Source: Planococcus sp. MER TA 32b | GTDB taxonomy: Bacteria; Bacillota; Bacilli; Bacillales_A; Planococcaceae | DNA length: 64,000 bases | NCBI GenBank assembly: GCA_023715185.1 | Contig: JAMCAN010000001.1 | Location: forward strand, 186,001-250,000 | Reading direction: 5' to 3' | Part shown: piece after piece, positions 16,513 to 25,334 of the stretch | Position numbering within the stretch: position 1 is the stretch's first letter | Layout: the number at the start of each line of letters is the position of its first letter | The notes under the pieces: generated by a model | Seen by the model: only the letters and a program-made list of their open reading frames with translations | The model's database searches: none | Told to the model about the DNA's origin: nothing | Translations under genes and position numbers: made by a program

Positions 16513-16535
16513 CTGGCTGATGAAGCCAGTTTTTT
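16513..16535 (+). terminator. Terminator between tetR-like gene and MATE gene
   Basis: CTGGCT-gatga-AGCCAG followed by TTTTTT. Confidence 0.8.
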
Positions 16536-16543
16536 CACGGCAT

Positions 16544-16575
16544 AATAAAACTATATAAACAAAATTAGTTTTATT
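16544..16575 (+). promoter_or_regulatory. TetR operator of the MATE gene
   Basis: A perfect inverted repeat, AATAAAACTA and TAGTTTTATT separated by 12 bases, overlapping a TATAAA -10-like box (16554-16559). It matches the dyad upstream of the TetR gene in arm sequence and spacing. Confidence 0.7.
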
Positions 16576-16606
16576 GTTTTCGCTGATTTACAGGAGGATT
16601 ATTCAT

Positions 16607-17938
16607 ATGGAAAAAATACAGCCAACACAACGGCTGGATACAGAGTCAGTCGGAAAATCATTTATCCGCTATTTGGTGCCTTCAACTATTGGCATGCTGC
16701 TGATGGCAGTCAATATTGTGGCTGATGGAATCATGGTCGGAAATCGCCTCGGCCCGGTGGCACTGGGTGGCGTGGGTATTGCCATACCCGTTTACACATT
16801 ATTTGTGGCAATGTCGTTATGGATCGGCATTGGGGCAGCGACCCGGTTTTCCTCACTTATGGGGGCCAAGCGGCCGGAAGAAGCGAAAACAGTCTTTTCG
16901 CATGCTATGCTGTCGATTTTTATCGTTACTTTGATAATCGGATTGATCGCATTTCCATTCCGGACCCAGTTAGCCTATCTGCTGGGGGCAAATGCTGAAA
17001 CTTACCCATACGTAGCAGATTACTTGTATCTGATGCTGCTGTTCGGGTTCATCTTCACGATGGAGAATGCGTTAAGTATCATGGTACGAAATGATGGCAG
17101 TCCGAACCTTGCGATGGTATCGCTTGTCACAACCTCGCTGCTGAATATTGGCCTGAACTACATCTTTTTGTTTGTACTGGACTTAGGTGTCATGGGTGCA
17201 GCAGCAGCGACATTGCTTGCTGCTTTTATCGGCATGCTTGTGCTCAGTACACATTTTCTCAAAAAGACGAACAATCTTCGTTTTGTCCGATTCAGATTCA
17301 GCCGGAAGTTACTGCTGCTGATTCTGGTCATCGGTTTTCCAAGTTTTCTCGCGGAAATTGGTATGTCAGTTTTCACTATTTCCCATAATAATGTATTTGA
17401 ACGGCTTGCAGGCACGGCCGGTGTTTCGGCATTTGCCATTCTTAACTATGTGCACAGTGTTATGCTTCTCGCATTTCTCGGTATGGGGTCCGCAATCCAG
17501 CCGTTAGTAAGTTATTACAGTGGCGCCGGTGAAAAGATGAAAATCCGGAAGACACTTCAATACGCAATCGGGACTGCGGTCGCTGCAGGAACTGCATTTT
17601 TCATCATCGGCCAGTTCTTTTCAAGGGCAATCGCAAACGTATTTGGTGATTTCCCGGATTCCGTGATGGATTTGGCAGTACCAGGCATTCAATTATTCTT
17701 CATCGCCTATTTATTCATGGGAACCAATTTCGTCATGATGACGTATTACCAGTCGACCGGTCAAATCCGGATGGCGACGTGGATTACTGCTGCCCGGGAA
17801 ATTATAATATTGCTGATTTTACTCAGCATTCTTCCTGTGTTCTTCGGCGTGACAGGTGCCTGGCTGGCGATCCCGATTTCTGAATTCATCGTACTGATGA
17901 CGATTGTGTTATATCAGCGTAAATGGAGATCAGTATAA
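16607..17938 (+). CDS. MATE-family efflux transporter
   Basis: 443 residues from the ATG at 16607 with CAGGAGG 9 bases upstream; the longer open frame has no site. Twelve hydrophobic segments and the MATE core patterns (VNIVADGIMVGNRLGPVALGG at the first repeat, the second repeat with NYVHSVMLLAFLGMGSAIQP) indicate a MepA-like cation or drug exporter of the plasma membrane. The TetR gene immediately upstream and the shared operator point to substrate-induced expression. Substrate unknown. Confidence 0.88.
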   Translation: MEKIQPTQRLDTESVGKSFIRYLVPSTIGMLLMAVNIVADGIMVGNRLGPVALGGVGIAIPVYTLFVAMSLWIGIGAATRFSSLMGAKRPEEAKTVFSHAMLSIFIVTLIIGLIAFPFRTQLAYLLGANAETYPYVADYLYLMLLFGFIFTMENALSIMVRNDGSPNLAMVSLVTTSLLNIGLNYIFLFVLDLGVMGAAAATLLAAFIGMLVLSTHFLKKTNNLRFVRFRFSRKLLLLILVIGFPSFLAEIGMSVFTISHNNVFERLAGTAGVSAFAILNYVHSVMLLAFLGMGSAIQPLVSYYSGAGEKMKIRKTLQYAIGTAVAAGTAFFIIGQFFSRAIANVFGDFPDSVMDLAVPGIQLFFIAYLFMGTNFVMMTYYQSTGQIRMATWITAAREIIILLILLSILPVFFGVTGAWLAIPISEFIVLMTIVLYQRKWRSV

Positions 17939-17965
17939 ACGTGGTAAATACGAAGGGGTGTTTGA

Positions 17966-18421
17966 ATGGGGAAATTGACGATTGATTTTAAGCTGGATCC
18001 TTTATTGGAATTGGACCCGAAACTGCTGAAGCAGAAAAATGGTAAACTATTGATCGATGTCGATGGAGAACTGACTATCACGTTAGGGGATAGACGCTTC
18101 TTCTGGGAACCGTCTCTTACGCTGCTTGAACTTGGTGTCGCTTTGAAACGTTGGAGGACGAAGGATCCCGGCGCGAATAAAGACTTTTACTTTTTCACGA
18201 TGGAGCATGATGAAAGAGAAGGTCCGATATTGGCTTTCAACAAGAAAAGTGCTGGCCAGTGGCAGTTGTTTTCAATCTGGCAGGAATTTGAACATTTAGA
18301 TTTGATCGCCGCGGAAGATTTACTGGAAGCGGTGGACGGTTATTTAGCCGAACTCGAAGCGGTGCTGGTTGATAGATTCGGATTGCGTTACAAGGATTTT
18401 ATGAGGTGGTGGGCAACATAA
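17966..18421 (+). CDS. Hypothetical protein
   Basis: 151 residues, ATG behind AAGGGGTG. No signal peptide. It starts with a repeated Leu/Asp-rich stretch (FKLDPLLELDPKLLKQ) and ends in an amphipathic helix rich in Leu and Glu. It resembles small DUF proteins of Bacillales but I cannot name the family. It overlaps the following small gene, so the two are probably cotranslated. Confidence 0.7.
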   Translation: MGKLTIDFKLDPLLELDPKLLKQKNGKLLIDVDGELTITLGDRRFFWEPSLTLLELGVALKRWRTKDPGANKDFYFFTMEHDEREGPILAFNKKSAGQWQLFSIWQEFEHLDLIAAEDLLEAVDGYLAELEAVLVDRFGLRYKDFMRWWAT

Positions 18422-18636
18422 GAAAGGTTTATGACTATCTTACAGTGAAGCAAAAGAAAATTGCTGTGGCGGAATTGAAAGCGGACCGGCTGGAACTGCA
18501 GCAGGAAGTGGCAGAGTGTATAGATGACTATCCAAAAATCGTGCGCGAAGTCCTGCTGCACACGCTCGACAGTTGGACTCTGGAAATTGAACAACTGGAA
18601 GACGATATTGCGCGTGATCATGGCGCTCAAATGTGA
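18406..18636 (+). CDS. Small helical protein, unknown
   Basis: 76 residues from tandem GTG codons at 18406/18409, overlapping the end of the previous gene; AAGGA at 18392-18396 is the only candidate site. The sequence is almost entirely charged helix (LKADRLELQQEVAECIDDY..., IEQLEDDIARDH), likely a short coiled coil. Terminator follows. Function unknown; partner of the upstream gene by position. Confidence 0.6.
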   Translation: MVGNIRKVYDYLTVKQKKIAVAELKADRLELQQEVAECIDDYPKIVREVLLHTLDSWTLEIEQLEDDIARDHGAQM

Positions 18637-18643
18637 TTCAAAG

Positions 18644-18688
18644 AAAATCCCGTGGAGGAGAAACTATTCCTTCGCGGGATTTTTTTGT
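18644..18688 (+). terminator. Terminator after small two-gene unit
   Basis: AAATCCCG pairs with CGCGGGATTT across a 20-base loop and is followed by a T run. Confidence 0.75.
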
Positions 18689-18838
18689 TTTTTATAGAGA
18701 AAAAATATTTTTCAAACTCAACTGGTTTTATTTTTTCACAATCTGTATATTTGAAGAAAGAAGAATTTGAAATATTTAGTGAAACAACAGAAGTTAGATT
18801 TAAATTGAGGAAAATTTAGATCACGAGGAGAATTATCA

Positions 18839-19177
18839 ATGAAAAAATTCATTTGGCCAATCGCATTAAGCTTATTAGTTCTGATAGGTGGCATTTCCTT
18901 TTTTGTACTTATTTCGAGTTACAAAGCAGACGCGGAGTTACTGGATTTTCCGATACCGCAAAGCGCCACACTGGTTGAAGAAAATGAATTCGGAAAGAAT
19001 TACGATTGGCCAAAAGCTTCCGGCGACAACGGCATTCCTTGGAGCTATCAATGGGCGTTGAAGTTGAATGGCTGGGAGAAAGTTGAAGGCGATCTGACGC
19101 CGATTTACCAGAAGGACGACAAGAAAATTGATCTGATTGCGACTGCAGATCATTTAAGTGTTTTAAAAGTGGAGTAA
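18839..19177 (+). CDS. Small exported or membrane-anchored protein
   Basis: 112 residues, ATG behind GAGGAG. One N-terminal membrane segment (about 5-27) followed by an extracytoplasmic domain with conserved-looking Trp residues (YDWPKASGDNGIPWSYQWAL). No lipobox. I do not recognise the family. It is 36 bases before a DUF3885 gene and may be cotranscribed. Confidence 0.7.
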   Translation: MKKFIWPIALSLLVLIGGISFFVLISSYKADAELLDFPIPQSATLVEENEFGKNYDWPKASGDNGIPWSYQWALKLNGWEKVEGDLTPIYQKDDKKIDLIATADHLSVLKVE

Positions 19178-19213
19178 CACTAAGTGTAACCTTGAGAAAA
19201 ACGGAGGATTCCA

Positions 19214-19861
19214 ATGCCTGACAAACTGCAATCTTTTATGGATCAATATTTTAATGGCATCGAACTTGTGCCAGCCCTGTTTTATGCGTGGGAACCGGGG
19301 ATTCGTTTTGAAATAGCGGATCCTAAACGCTCTTATGAGGAGCCTAACTTTTTAGCGCAGGCTTTCGAGCGTTCCAAAGCTTTATTCGATGCAGCTTTCA
19401 ATGAAGAAGATGAAATCCTTTTAGTGACTGACCTGATTACATGGCGAAACAATTCCTTTATTCGCAAAAAGCCTTTGAATGTATATCAGAAATACATTAA
19501 GCAACCGCAGGCCTTATATAAGTTACAGCTGGAAGATATCCAACTGTCGGAATTCGATGATAATATCACGACTCGCCGCTTCAGCTACGCCTGCCGCAAA
19601 AAGGATATTCGCTACCCGCAATTATTGCAGGCCATCTGTTACCAGGATTTCGATCACCCGTCGACCATTACTAGTTATCAGGGAAGTTCCGCCCAGATTT
19701 ATTTGATTAATATAACCCAGCAACTCATTTACCATCTCTACGATGACCGGGGATGCGATATCATCGCTGCCAATAAAGAAGACATCCGTTTTTTATATGA
19801 GCAATATAACGAGTGGATCCTCGATTACGATAGAGACAAGATCGATGCTGTATTTAAATAA
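19214..19861 (+). CDS. DUF3885 domain protein
   Basis: 215 residues, ATG behind GGAGGA. The sequence has the DUF3885 layout: an N-terminal GIRFEIA segment, a central AFERSKALFDAAFNEEDEI and a C-terminal HLYDDRGCDIIAA...LYEQYNEWILDYDR. Cytoplasmic, function unknown; relatives are common in Bacillales, often beside immunity-type genes. A small DUF gene follows after a 21-base gap. Confidence 0.75.
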   Translation: MPDKLQSFMDQYFNGIELVPALFYAWEPGIRFEIADPKRSYEEPNFLAQAFERSKALFDAAFNEEDEILLVTDLITWRNNSFIRKKPLNVYQKYIKQPQALYKLQLEDIQLSEFDDNITTRRFSYACRKKDIRYPQLLQAICYQDFDHPSTITSYQGSSAQIYLINITQQLIYHLYDDRGCDIIAANKEDIRFLYEQYNEWILDYDRDKIDAVFK

Positions 19862-19882
19862 ATAGGATTGGAGAATTTTAAA

Positions 19883-20227
19883 ATGAACGTAGAATTAACA
19901 AGGTTTCGCGTTAAAGATGGAAAGTCAGCTGTGGTCGATGAATGGCTGGCATTTCTGAATGGCAATATGAAGGATGTTTTGGTCACCTTGGAGGGAGAGA
20001 AAATGTATGTCGAGACGATTTTCCGTGAAACGCTCGACGGCAGTGAGTATCTCTATTGGTATTCGATCCAAGGCGAGGGCGGCCAGGAAGTGGAAACGTC
20101 GACTCACTGGATTGACGAAAAGCATATGGCTTACTGGCAGGAATGCATTGACCCTGACTTTTCACCGGTTGATCTGTCGACTGTGGTCGTTATGATTCCG
20201 GATAATATAAAAACCGCTATGAAATAA
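19883..20227 (+). CDS. Small DUF protein (DUF6176-like)
   Basis: 114 residues from the ATG at 19883, with GGAGA about 10 bases upstream; a TTG at 19868 is also in frame but overlaps that site. Begins ELTRFRVKDGKSAVVDEWLAF and has a WIDEKHMAYWQECID segment, which resembles the DUF6176/YdbC-like dimeric alpha-beta fold. Function unknown. Followed by a terminator shared with the convergent trp genes. Confidence 0.65.
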   Translation: MNVELTRFRVKDGKSAVVDEWLAFLNGNMKDVLVTLEGEKMYVETIFRETLDGSEYLYWYSIQGEGGQEVETSTHWIDEKHMAYWQECIDPDFSPVDLSTVVVMIPDNIKTAMK

Positions 20228-20237
20228 ATCCAATTTT

Positions 20238-20285
20238 AAAAACGGAATTCCCACCCATTCACATGGCGCAGGAATTCCGTTTTTA
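20238..20285. terminator. Bidirectional terminator between DUF gene and trpG
   Basis: AAAACGGAATTCC and its complement around an 18-20-base loop, with T runs on both strands. Serves the plus-strand DUF gene and the minus-strand trpEG operon. Confidence 0.85.
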
Positions 20286-20288
20286 TTT

Positions 20289-20858
20289 TCATATCCGATT
20301 CAAAAATCCTTCCATCAATTTATCTCCTTCTGGCGTCCCAATCGATTCCGGATGAAATTGGATGCCGTAAATCGGATAGTCGATATGTTTTACGGCCATG
20401 ATCATGCCGTCATCTTCCGAAACAGCTTGAACCTCAAGACAAGTAGGCAGCGATTCCGCCTCGACCACCAGCGAATGGTAGCGCATGGCAGGAAGCGGAA
20501 TTGCCATTTCTGAAAACATGCCTTGATTGCTGTGTGAAATCGCAGATACTTTTCCGTGGCGGATGACCGGGGCGTGTGTAATTGTTCCGCCAAAAGCAGC
20601 GCCAATCAGCTGGTGGCCGAGACATATGCCAAGCAGTGGAACCGAGTCGCCGGCAAGCTGGATCAGCCGGATCGATTCCGGTGCTGCATCGGGATGCCCT
20701 GGTCCTGGGGAGAGGATGATGGCTTCAGGTTCGCGCTCAAGAATTTCCTCAGCCGTCAGCACACCGTAGCGCACAACTTCAACTTCACGGCCCAATAGAG
20801 AAACGGCCTGATAAATATTATAAGTAAATGAATCGAAATGATCGATCAGGAGAATCAT
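20289..20858 (-). CDS. trpG: Anthranilate synthase glutamine amidotransferase subunit (TrpG/PabA)
   Basis: 189 residues, ATG overlapping the trpE stop (ATGA) with GGAGGTG upstream. Class I amidotransferase: LLIDHFDSFTYNI at the N-terminus, nucleophile Cys in LLGICLGHQLIG (about residue 79) and the His/Glu of IQFHPESIGTPEG. It supplies ammonia to TrpE and in Bacillales commonly also serves PabB. Transcription is tied to the Trp T-box upstream of trpE. Confidence 0.88.
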   Translation of the reverse strand: MILLIDHFDSFTYNIYQAVSLLGREVEVVRYGVLTAEEILEREPEAIILSPGPGHPDAAPESIRLIQLAGDSVPLLGICLGHQLIGAAFGGTITHAPVIRHGKVSAISHSNQGMFSEMAIPLPAMRYHSLVVEAESLPTCLEVQAVSEDDGMIMAVKHIDYPIYGIQFHPESIGTPEGDKLMEGFLNRI

Positions 20859-22195
20859 CCGAACACCTCCGTCAGCGAGCGGGCTTTGTGCAGCGTCTCT
20901 TCAAATTCGGCCTGGGGAATCGAGTCGTAAACGATGCCGGCTCCTGCCTGGACATGGACTTGGCCGTCTTTGACGACGAACGTCCGGATAGCTAACGACA
21001 TGTCGAGGTTGCCGTTATTGCCAAGATAACCGATGGCTCCGCCGTAGACGCCTCTTCGTTCTTCTTCGAATTGCTGGATCAATTGCATGGCGCGGACTTT
21101 CGGTGCGCCAGACACGGTGCCTGCCGGCAAACAGGAAACAAGTGCGTCGAGCGGATGCATGTCTTCACCCAGTTCGCCGGTGACTTCCGATACCAGGTGC
21201 ATGACGTGCTGGTACCGTTCGATTTTCATGTATTTCGGTATTTTCACCGAACCGATGGCGGCCACACGACCTACGTCATTGCGGCTGAGATCTACCAGCA
21301 TCTGATGCTCTGCCCGTTCTTTTTCATCCTGCTCCAAATTCTCGGCCAAGCGCGCATCTTCTTCTTCGGTCTGTCCGCGTTTCCGTGTTCCGGCAATCGG
21401 ATTGGTCACCATATGGCCACCACGCAGGGTCAATAAACTCTCAGGCGACGCCCCGACCACAGCGTAATCCGTGAAGTCGATATAAAACTGATATGGAGAC
21501 GGGTTTTGCTTGCGCAATTTCCGGTAGAGGTTGAAAGAGTCTCCTTTGTAGTCAGCGGACAGACGCTGCGATAACACAATTTGGAACACATCGCCGTTTT
21601 CGATATGTTTTTTCGCCAGGTTCACTTTCTGTTTGAAACTGTCGGCATCCGTTGTCGACCGGAAAGTAAGCGGCTGCTGCAATTCGGGGTCAGTGGACTG
21701 TTCTGCTTCATATAATTGGGCTGTTACTTCTTCAATTTTGCCTTCAGTGGACACTATCGTTACGTCATGCTTTACATGATCGAATATCACGACGGTCTGG
21801 TAATCGTGCAAATGGATATCCGGCATCTGCAGGCTGTTCACGCATGCTGCCTCAACAGGCTCATAAGCCGCAATGGCATCATAGCCGATATATCCAAGCG
21901 CGCCGCCGGTAAACGGCAGTCCTTCAATCGACTCCCGATTGATCGGCACCAAATTCTTCAACATTTCCAGCGGCTTCCCTTGGTGAATTATTTCTTCGCC
22001 AGTTCTGTGGTTGATTTCCTTCAGCTGCTCTTTCCCACCGATAAATGACTTGACCGGATCGGCGCCGATAAACGAATAGCGGCCGGTAAGCGACGTTTTA
22101 AGCGAACTTTCCAACAAACACTTTCTCGGCCCCTTCAGCCGATTGAATACGGCGATCGGCGTCAGTAAATCTCCTTCAATTTTTCTAATCTCCAT
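20855..22195 (-). CDS. trpE: Anthranilate synthase component I
   Basis: 446 residues, ATG behind AGAGGAGA. It converts chorismate to anthranilate with the TrpG subunit. The N-terminal LLESS resembles the Trp-binding feedback site, and PIAGTRKRG with Ala in place of the Lys of PabB (PIKGT) marks it as TrpE rather than aminodeoxychorismate synthase. C-terminal chorismate-binding motifs SCLPAGTVSGAPKVRAM and QAGAGIVYDSIPQAEFEE are intact. The other trp genes are not here. Regulated by a tRNA-Trp T-box. Confidence 0.92.
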   Translation of the reverse strand: MEIRKIEGDLLTPIAVFNRLKGPRKCLLESSLKTSLTGRYSFIGADPVKSFIGGKEQLKEINHRTGEEIIHQGKPLEMLKNLVPINRESIEGLPFTGGALGYIGYDAIAAYEPVEAACVNSLQMPDIHLHDYQTVVIFDHVKHDVTIVSTEGKIEEVTAQLYEAEQSTDPELQQPLTFRSTTDADSFKQKVNLAKKHIENGDVFQIVLSQRLSADYKGDSFNLYRKLRKQNPSPYQFYIDFTDYAVVGASPESLLTLRGGHMVTNPIAGTRKRGQTEEEDARLAENLEQDEKERAEHQMLVDLSRNDVGRVAAIGSVKIPKYMKIERYQHVMHLVSEVTGELGEDMHPLDALVSCLPAGTVSGAPKVRAMQLIQQFEEERRGVYGGAIGYLGNNGNLDMSLAIRTFVVKDGQVHVQAGAGIVYDSIPQAEFEETLHKARSLTEVFG

Positions 22196-22241
22196 CTCTG
22201 CTCATCTCCTCTGGTCTCAGTTCGACAGCGCGGGCCAATAA

Positions 22242-22560
22242 AAAAAGCCCTCTGCAAAGAACAAGACTGTTCCTTGCAGAGGACGGATTGACCGCGGTGC
22301 CACCTCGTGTTAAAGCCGATATGGCTTTCACTTGATCCCCAGTAACGCGGGGAAAACGGATGTCCCTACTCGATTTTCAGGACACCACTCACAGGCCCAT
22401 TCACGCATTCGCCCCGCCGGTTTCCACCTGCCACCGGCTCTCTTTGAGAGGCTGCTGTGCGCTACTTTTCCTGTTCGACGATTTACTCTGCTATGCTCAG
22501 CTCCACTGTACTCAGGCGACGCCGCTCCCGGCGCCTTCTCCCATGTTCATACAAAAGCTT
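22242..22560 (-). promoter_or_regulatory. T-box leader (tRNA-Trp) of trpEG
   Basis: The minus strand carries the T-box sequence AGGTGGCACCGCGG (22305-22292). It is followed by a strong terminator whose arms are CCTCTGCAAGGAAC and GTTCTTTGCAGAGG (22284-22242) with a T run. A candidate specifier TGG (Trp) lies in GTGAATGGGCC at 22399-22397. The tRNA-acceptor bulge reads UGGC; its last base would pair with a G discriminator, which is what tRNA-Trp has. Uncharged tRNA-Trp should stabilise the antiterminator and allow trpEG transcription. Confidence 0.9.
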
Positions 22561-22566
22561 GTCCTT

Positions 22567-22595
22567 ATTCTATGCAAGCGGTCCCGCTTTGTCAA
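22567..22595 (-). promoter_or_regulatory. trpEG promoter
   Basis: Minus-strand TTGACA (22595-22590), 17-base spacer and TAGAAT (22572-22567). A near-consensus sigma-A promoter positioned just before the T-box leader. Confidence 0.8.
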
Positions 22596-22735
22596 TTTTA
22601 CTTATTCACCAGATTGCAAATGACCTGAGCATCCTTAGATGATAGACTTATAAATGGATAAATAAGGAGATTTTATTTCTGGCATGCAGCTGGTTTTATT
22701 AGAATAAAAGAAGGATTTGCGACGGGGGATGGCTT

Positions 22736-24136
22736 ATGAAGAAAAAAGGATGGGTGGCAGCTGGCGTCATTGCATTGATCAGCGTGGCGATATTAATGAT
22801 CGCTTTCTTTTCGGGCCAACCTGAAATGCCGGTTTCGGACGGCAAACCCGAGGGCGTGAATGCCGATTACGATTTGGATATTCAAATGGACGAGAAGGGG
22901 CTGTTCACGGTGTCGTCTGCAATCGGAGTGACGAACGGCTCCGAGGATGCGTGGGAGGAGATTGGCTTTTATCTTGTGCCGAACGCCATGAATGCGGTGG
23001 AGACCCATTCTTATCGGGACCGGCAAGCGGAGGTAGAACTTTTTGATGTACTGGTCGACGGGCAGCCAGCCGATTTCACGTTGGAAAATAATGAGCTGAT
23101 GCTTCAATTGCCGACGGAACTGGAAGCGGGCGGCGTAGTGGAAGTGACGGTCGACTACAGCCTGGAAGTGCCGGAAGACGGCATGCGCCTTGCCCAGGTT
23201 GACGGAAATTTCTACCTCGCGCATTGGTATCCGATGCTCGCCGTTTACGATAACGGCTGGGACATTGAAGACTACGATCCAAAAGGTGAATCCTATGACA
23301 CCGGCTACGGAAATTTCAGCGTCAGCTATGAGTTGCCTGAAGAATATCTGGTGGCCAGTTCGGCGGACGACGGAGAAATAAAGGCGGCTGCGTCGGGCGA
23401 ACTTCAAGGCGACAATTACAAGGATTTCTACATCGCTTTTATGGATCCGGAAGAATGGCAAACGGGAATAGGGCAGGCGGGTGATACAGATTTAAGGGTG
23501 TTTATGCCGGCGGATGCCGATTTGCTGGAAGAAACGATCGCGTTGGCGGAGGAAACCTACAGCTATTTTGAAAAGGAGATCGGGGATAATCCTTTCGGTG
23601 AACTGGATATCATAGCGAACGAGGGTTATATGGAATATCCGAACATCATCGAAGTGGCGACGGAGCGGGATGCGATGGAACTCATACTTGTCCATGAGAT
23701 TGCGCATCAATGGTTTTATTTCCTGGTGACCAACGACCCGTTCGAAGACGCCTGGCTGGATGAGAGTCTGGCGGAATTCGTGACGGCGCTGTTCATCAGC
23801 GAACGCAGCGGCGATGTGGACAGCGGTTTTTGGGATGCCTCGATGAGCCAGGCCAGCCACCCGCCTGAGAAATACGTCAATCTTCCGCTGGATGAATTTG
23901 AAGAGCCTGCGTATTACTCGACGGTCTACGGCAAAGGGCCCTTGATGCTGAAGGAGTTTTTCGATGCCAATGGCGGTCGCGAAAGCGCGCTGGAATTCTT
24001 ATCGGATTATTACGCGGCATTCCAATTTAAAACGGTGGACAGCGAAGACTTCAGAACGTTCTTCGAAGATTATTTTGACGGGGACCAAAGTGAGTTTTTG
24101 GATAGCTGGATCGAGCCGGCAGATGTGCCGGAATGA
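22736..24136 (+). CDS. M1-family metallopeptidase, membrane-anchored
   Basis: 466 residues, ATG. An N-terminal membrane anchor (about 5-25) is followed by an extracytoplasmic domain. The gluzincin site HEIAHQW at about residue 322, with Glu exactly 18 residues after the second His in DAWLDESLAEF, fits M1 aminopeptidases. The protein is much shorter than PepN (no C-terminal ERAP-like domain) and lacks an obvious GAMEN exopeptidase motif, so its cleavage mode is uncertain. A second zinc-peptidase-like gene follows 15 bases later. Confidence 0.8.
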   Translation: MKKKGWVAAGVIALISVAILMIAFFSGQPEMPVSDGKPEGVNADYDLDIQMDEKGLFTVSSAIGVTNGSEDAWEEIGFYLVPNAMNAVETHSYRDRQAEVELFDVLVDGQPADFTLENNELMLQLPTELEAGGVVEVTVDYSLEVPEDGMRLAQVDGNFYLAHWYPMLAVYDNGWDIEDYDPKGESYDTGYGNFSVSYELPEEYLVASSADDGEIKAAASGELQGDNYKDFYIAFMDPEEWQTGIGQAGDTDLRVFMPADADLLEETIALAEETYSYFEKEIGDNPFGELDIIANEGYMEYPNIIEVATERDAMELILVHEIAHQWFYFLVTNDPFEDAWLDESLAEFVTALFISERSGDVDSGFWDASMSQASHPPEKYVNLPLDEFEEPAYYSTVYGKGPLMLKEFFDANGGRESALEFLSDYYAAFQFKTVDSEDFRTFFEDYFDGDQSEFLDSWIEPADVPE

Positions 24137-24151
24137 AAGGGAGGATTCAAG

Positions 24152-24892
24152 TTGAAACATATTTACGCTTTTGAAAAGATTGCAGATTACGAGAAATTCG
24201 AGCCGGTTATCAAGCGCTTCAGTGAATGGCTGGAGGGCTACGAGCAGACTTTGACCCAAGACTTCGCTTTGACCGACAAGCCGAAAGGCATCGTCTGGAC
24301 ATCCGCCGAGCTGGCGACTTCGGTGCTGTCGGACATTCCGATACCGGCCTATACCAATAAAGATATCGTTTACATGTCGCCTGATCTGGACGCCTGGCGA
24401 AAACTTTTCATCCAGCAATTGGACGGAAAAGAGCTGCCTCATATTCGGGCGTTTTATGAGAACTATTCGGAAAATCACCTGTTTACGATAGTCGGCCATG
24501 AGCTGACCCATCATTCGGATTTATTTCCGGATGAATTCGACGAAGAGCGGGATGACAGCATCTGGTTCGAAGAGGGCATGTGCGAATACCTGCCGCGGAA
24601 GCTGTTGTTGAGCAAAGTCGAATTCGATAAAATCACGGCGGTGGAGCGGGAATTGGTCGATGCCTTCACGCCGCAATACGGCGGCCGGTCCATCGACGAA
24701 TTCGGCAGCAGTTCCTATCAGGGCAGCTTGTCGAGCATCATGTTCGATTACTGGCGCAGCTTTCTCGCTGTCACTTATCTGGTCGAGCAGCGTTTTGGCC
24801 ACGACATCCAGGCGGTGTTTGCTGAATATCGCAGGTGGCATGAAGCGGGGCGCAAGGTTTCGCTGACGGCGTATTTTGGAATGGAGCAATAA
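24152..24892 (+). CDS. Putative zinc peptidase with HELTH motif
   Basis: 246 residues, TTG start behind GGGAGG, 15 bases after the M1 gene and probably cotranscribed. HELTHH at about residue 115, with WFEEGMCEY about 20 residues later, is a gluzincin-like HExxH...E arrangement; the spacing is slightly longer than the X18 of M1. No signal peptide, so cytoplasmic. I do not recognise a named family. Its pairing with the exported M1 enzyme is unusual. Confidence 0.7.
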   Translation: MKHIYAFEKIADYEKFEPVIKRFSEWLEGYEQTLTQDFALTDKPKGIVWTSAELATSVLSDIPIPAYTNKDIVYMSPDLDAWRKLFIQQLDGKELPHIRAFYENYSENHLFTIVGHELTHHSDLFPDEFDEERDDSIWFEEGMCEYLPRKLLLSKVEFDKITAVERELVDAFTPQYGGRSIDEFGSSSYQGSLSSIMFDYWRSFLAVTYLVEQRFGHDIQAVFAEYRRWHEAGRKVSLTAYFGMEQ

Positions 24893-24908
24893 AATAAATG
24901 AAAATGAA

Positions 24909-24948
24909 AGCCCGCCAGGAACTTTAGGTTCCTGGCGGGCTGTTTTTT
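24909..24948 (+). terminator. Terminator after the peptidase pair
   Basis: AGCCCGCCAGGAAC and its exact complement around TTTAG, followed by a T run. Confidence 0.9.
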
Positions 24949-24993
24949 GGGTAGAGTGGGTGGGTTAGATTTGAAAGAATGTTGCATTAAAGC

Positions 24994-25104
24994 TAATGGA
25001 CAGTATTTGACTCCTAATGGACAGTATTTGCTCTATAACGGACAGTATTTCATCAATAATGGACAGTATTTTAAGTGTAACGGCCAGTAAGTCCAAAATA
25101 TGGG
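24994..25104 (+). repeat. Periodic array B: 5 units, exact 21-bp period
   Basis: Units begin TAATGG or TAACGG at 24994, 25015, 25036, 25057 and 25078, each followed by ACAGTATTT except in the last. The last unit ends in AGTAAGTCCAAAATATGG, the same ending as array C at 33984. The rest of the 24949-25334 gap holds only an A/T-rich spacer and the palindromic element at 25297. Confidence 0.9.
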
Positions 25105-25296
25105 AATTGAGAATTTAAATTCACAACTTATTGGCAGAAATTCAAGCTAAATCGGCCCTTGTTCCAACTCTTTTGATATGAAGGGAACTCCATAAGCCTC
25201 TTAAAAATCAAAACCCCTACTCCAACGACCGAATCGGGGGATAAAACACCCCGAAATCTCATCATGCCGCCGCAAAGAGAAAAAGCAAGAGCGGAT

Positions 25297-25318
25297 GTTT
25301 TTCGCAGCCGCGAAAAAC
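25297..25318 (+). repeat. Dispersed palindromic element, copy B
   Basis: A 9-bp perfect stem, GTTTTTCGC and its complement, around an AGCC loop, preceded by GCGGAT and followed by TCCA. It is nearly identical to copy C and is followed by a terminator (25335-25358). Confidence 0.75.
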
Positions 25319-25334
25319 TCCAGTCTTTGAAAGG

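Noticed and set aside
20855-22195. Aminodeoxychorismate synthase PabB
   Set aside because: PIAGT instead of the PIKGT of PabB, an LLES feedback motif and a Trp T-box all favour TrpE.
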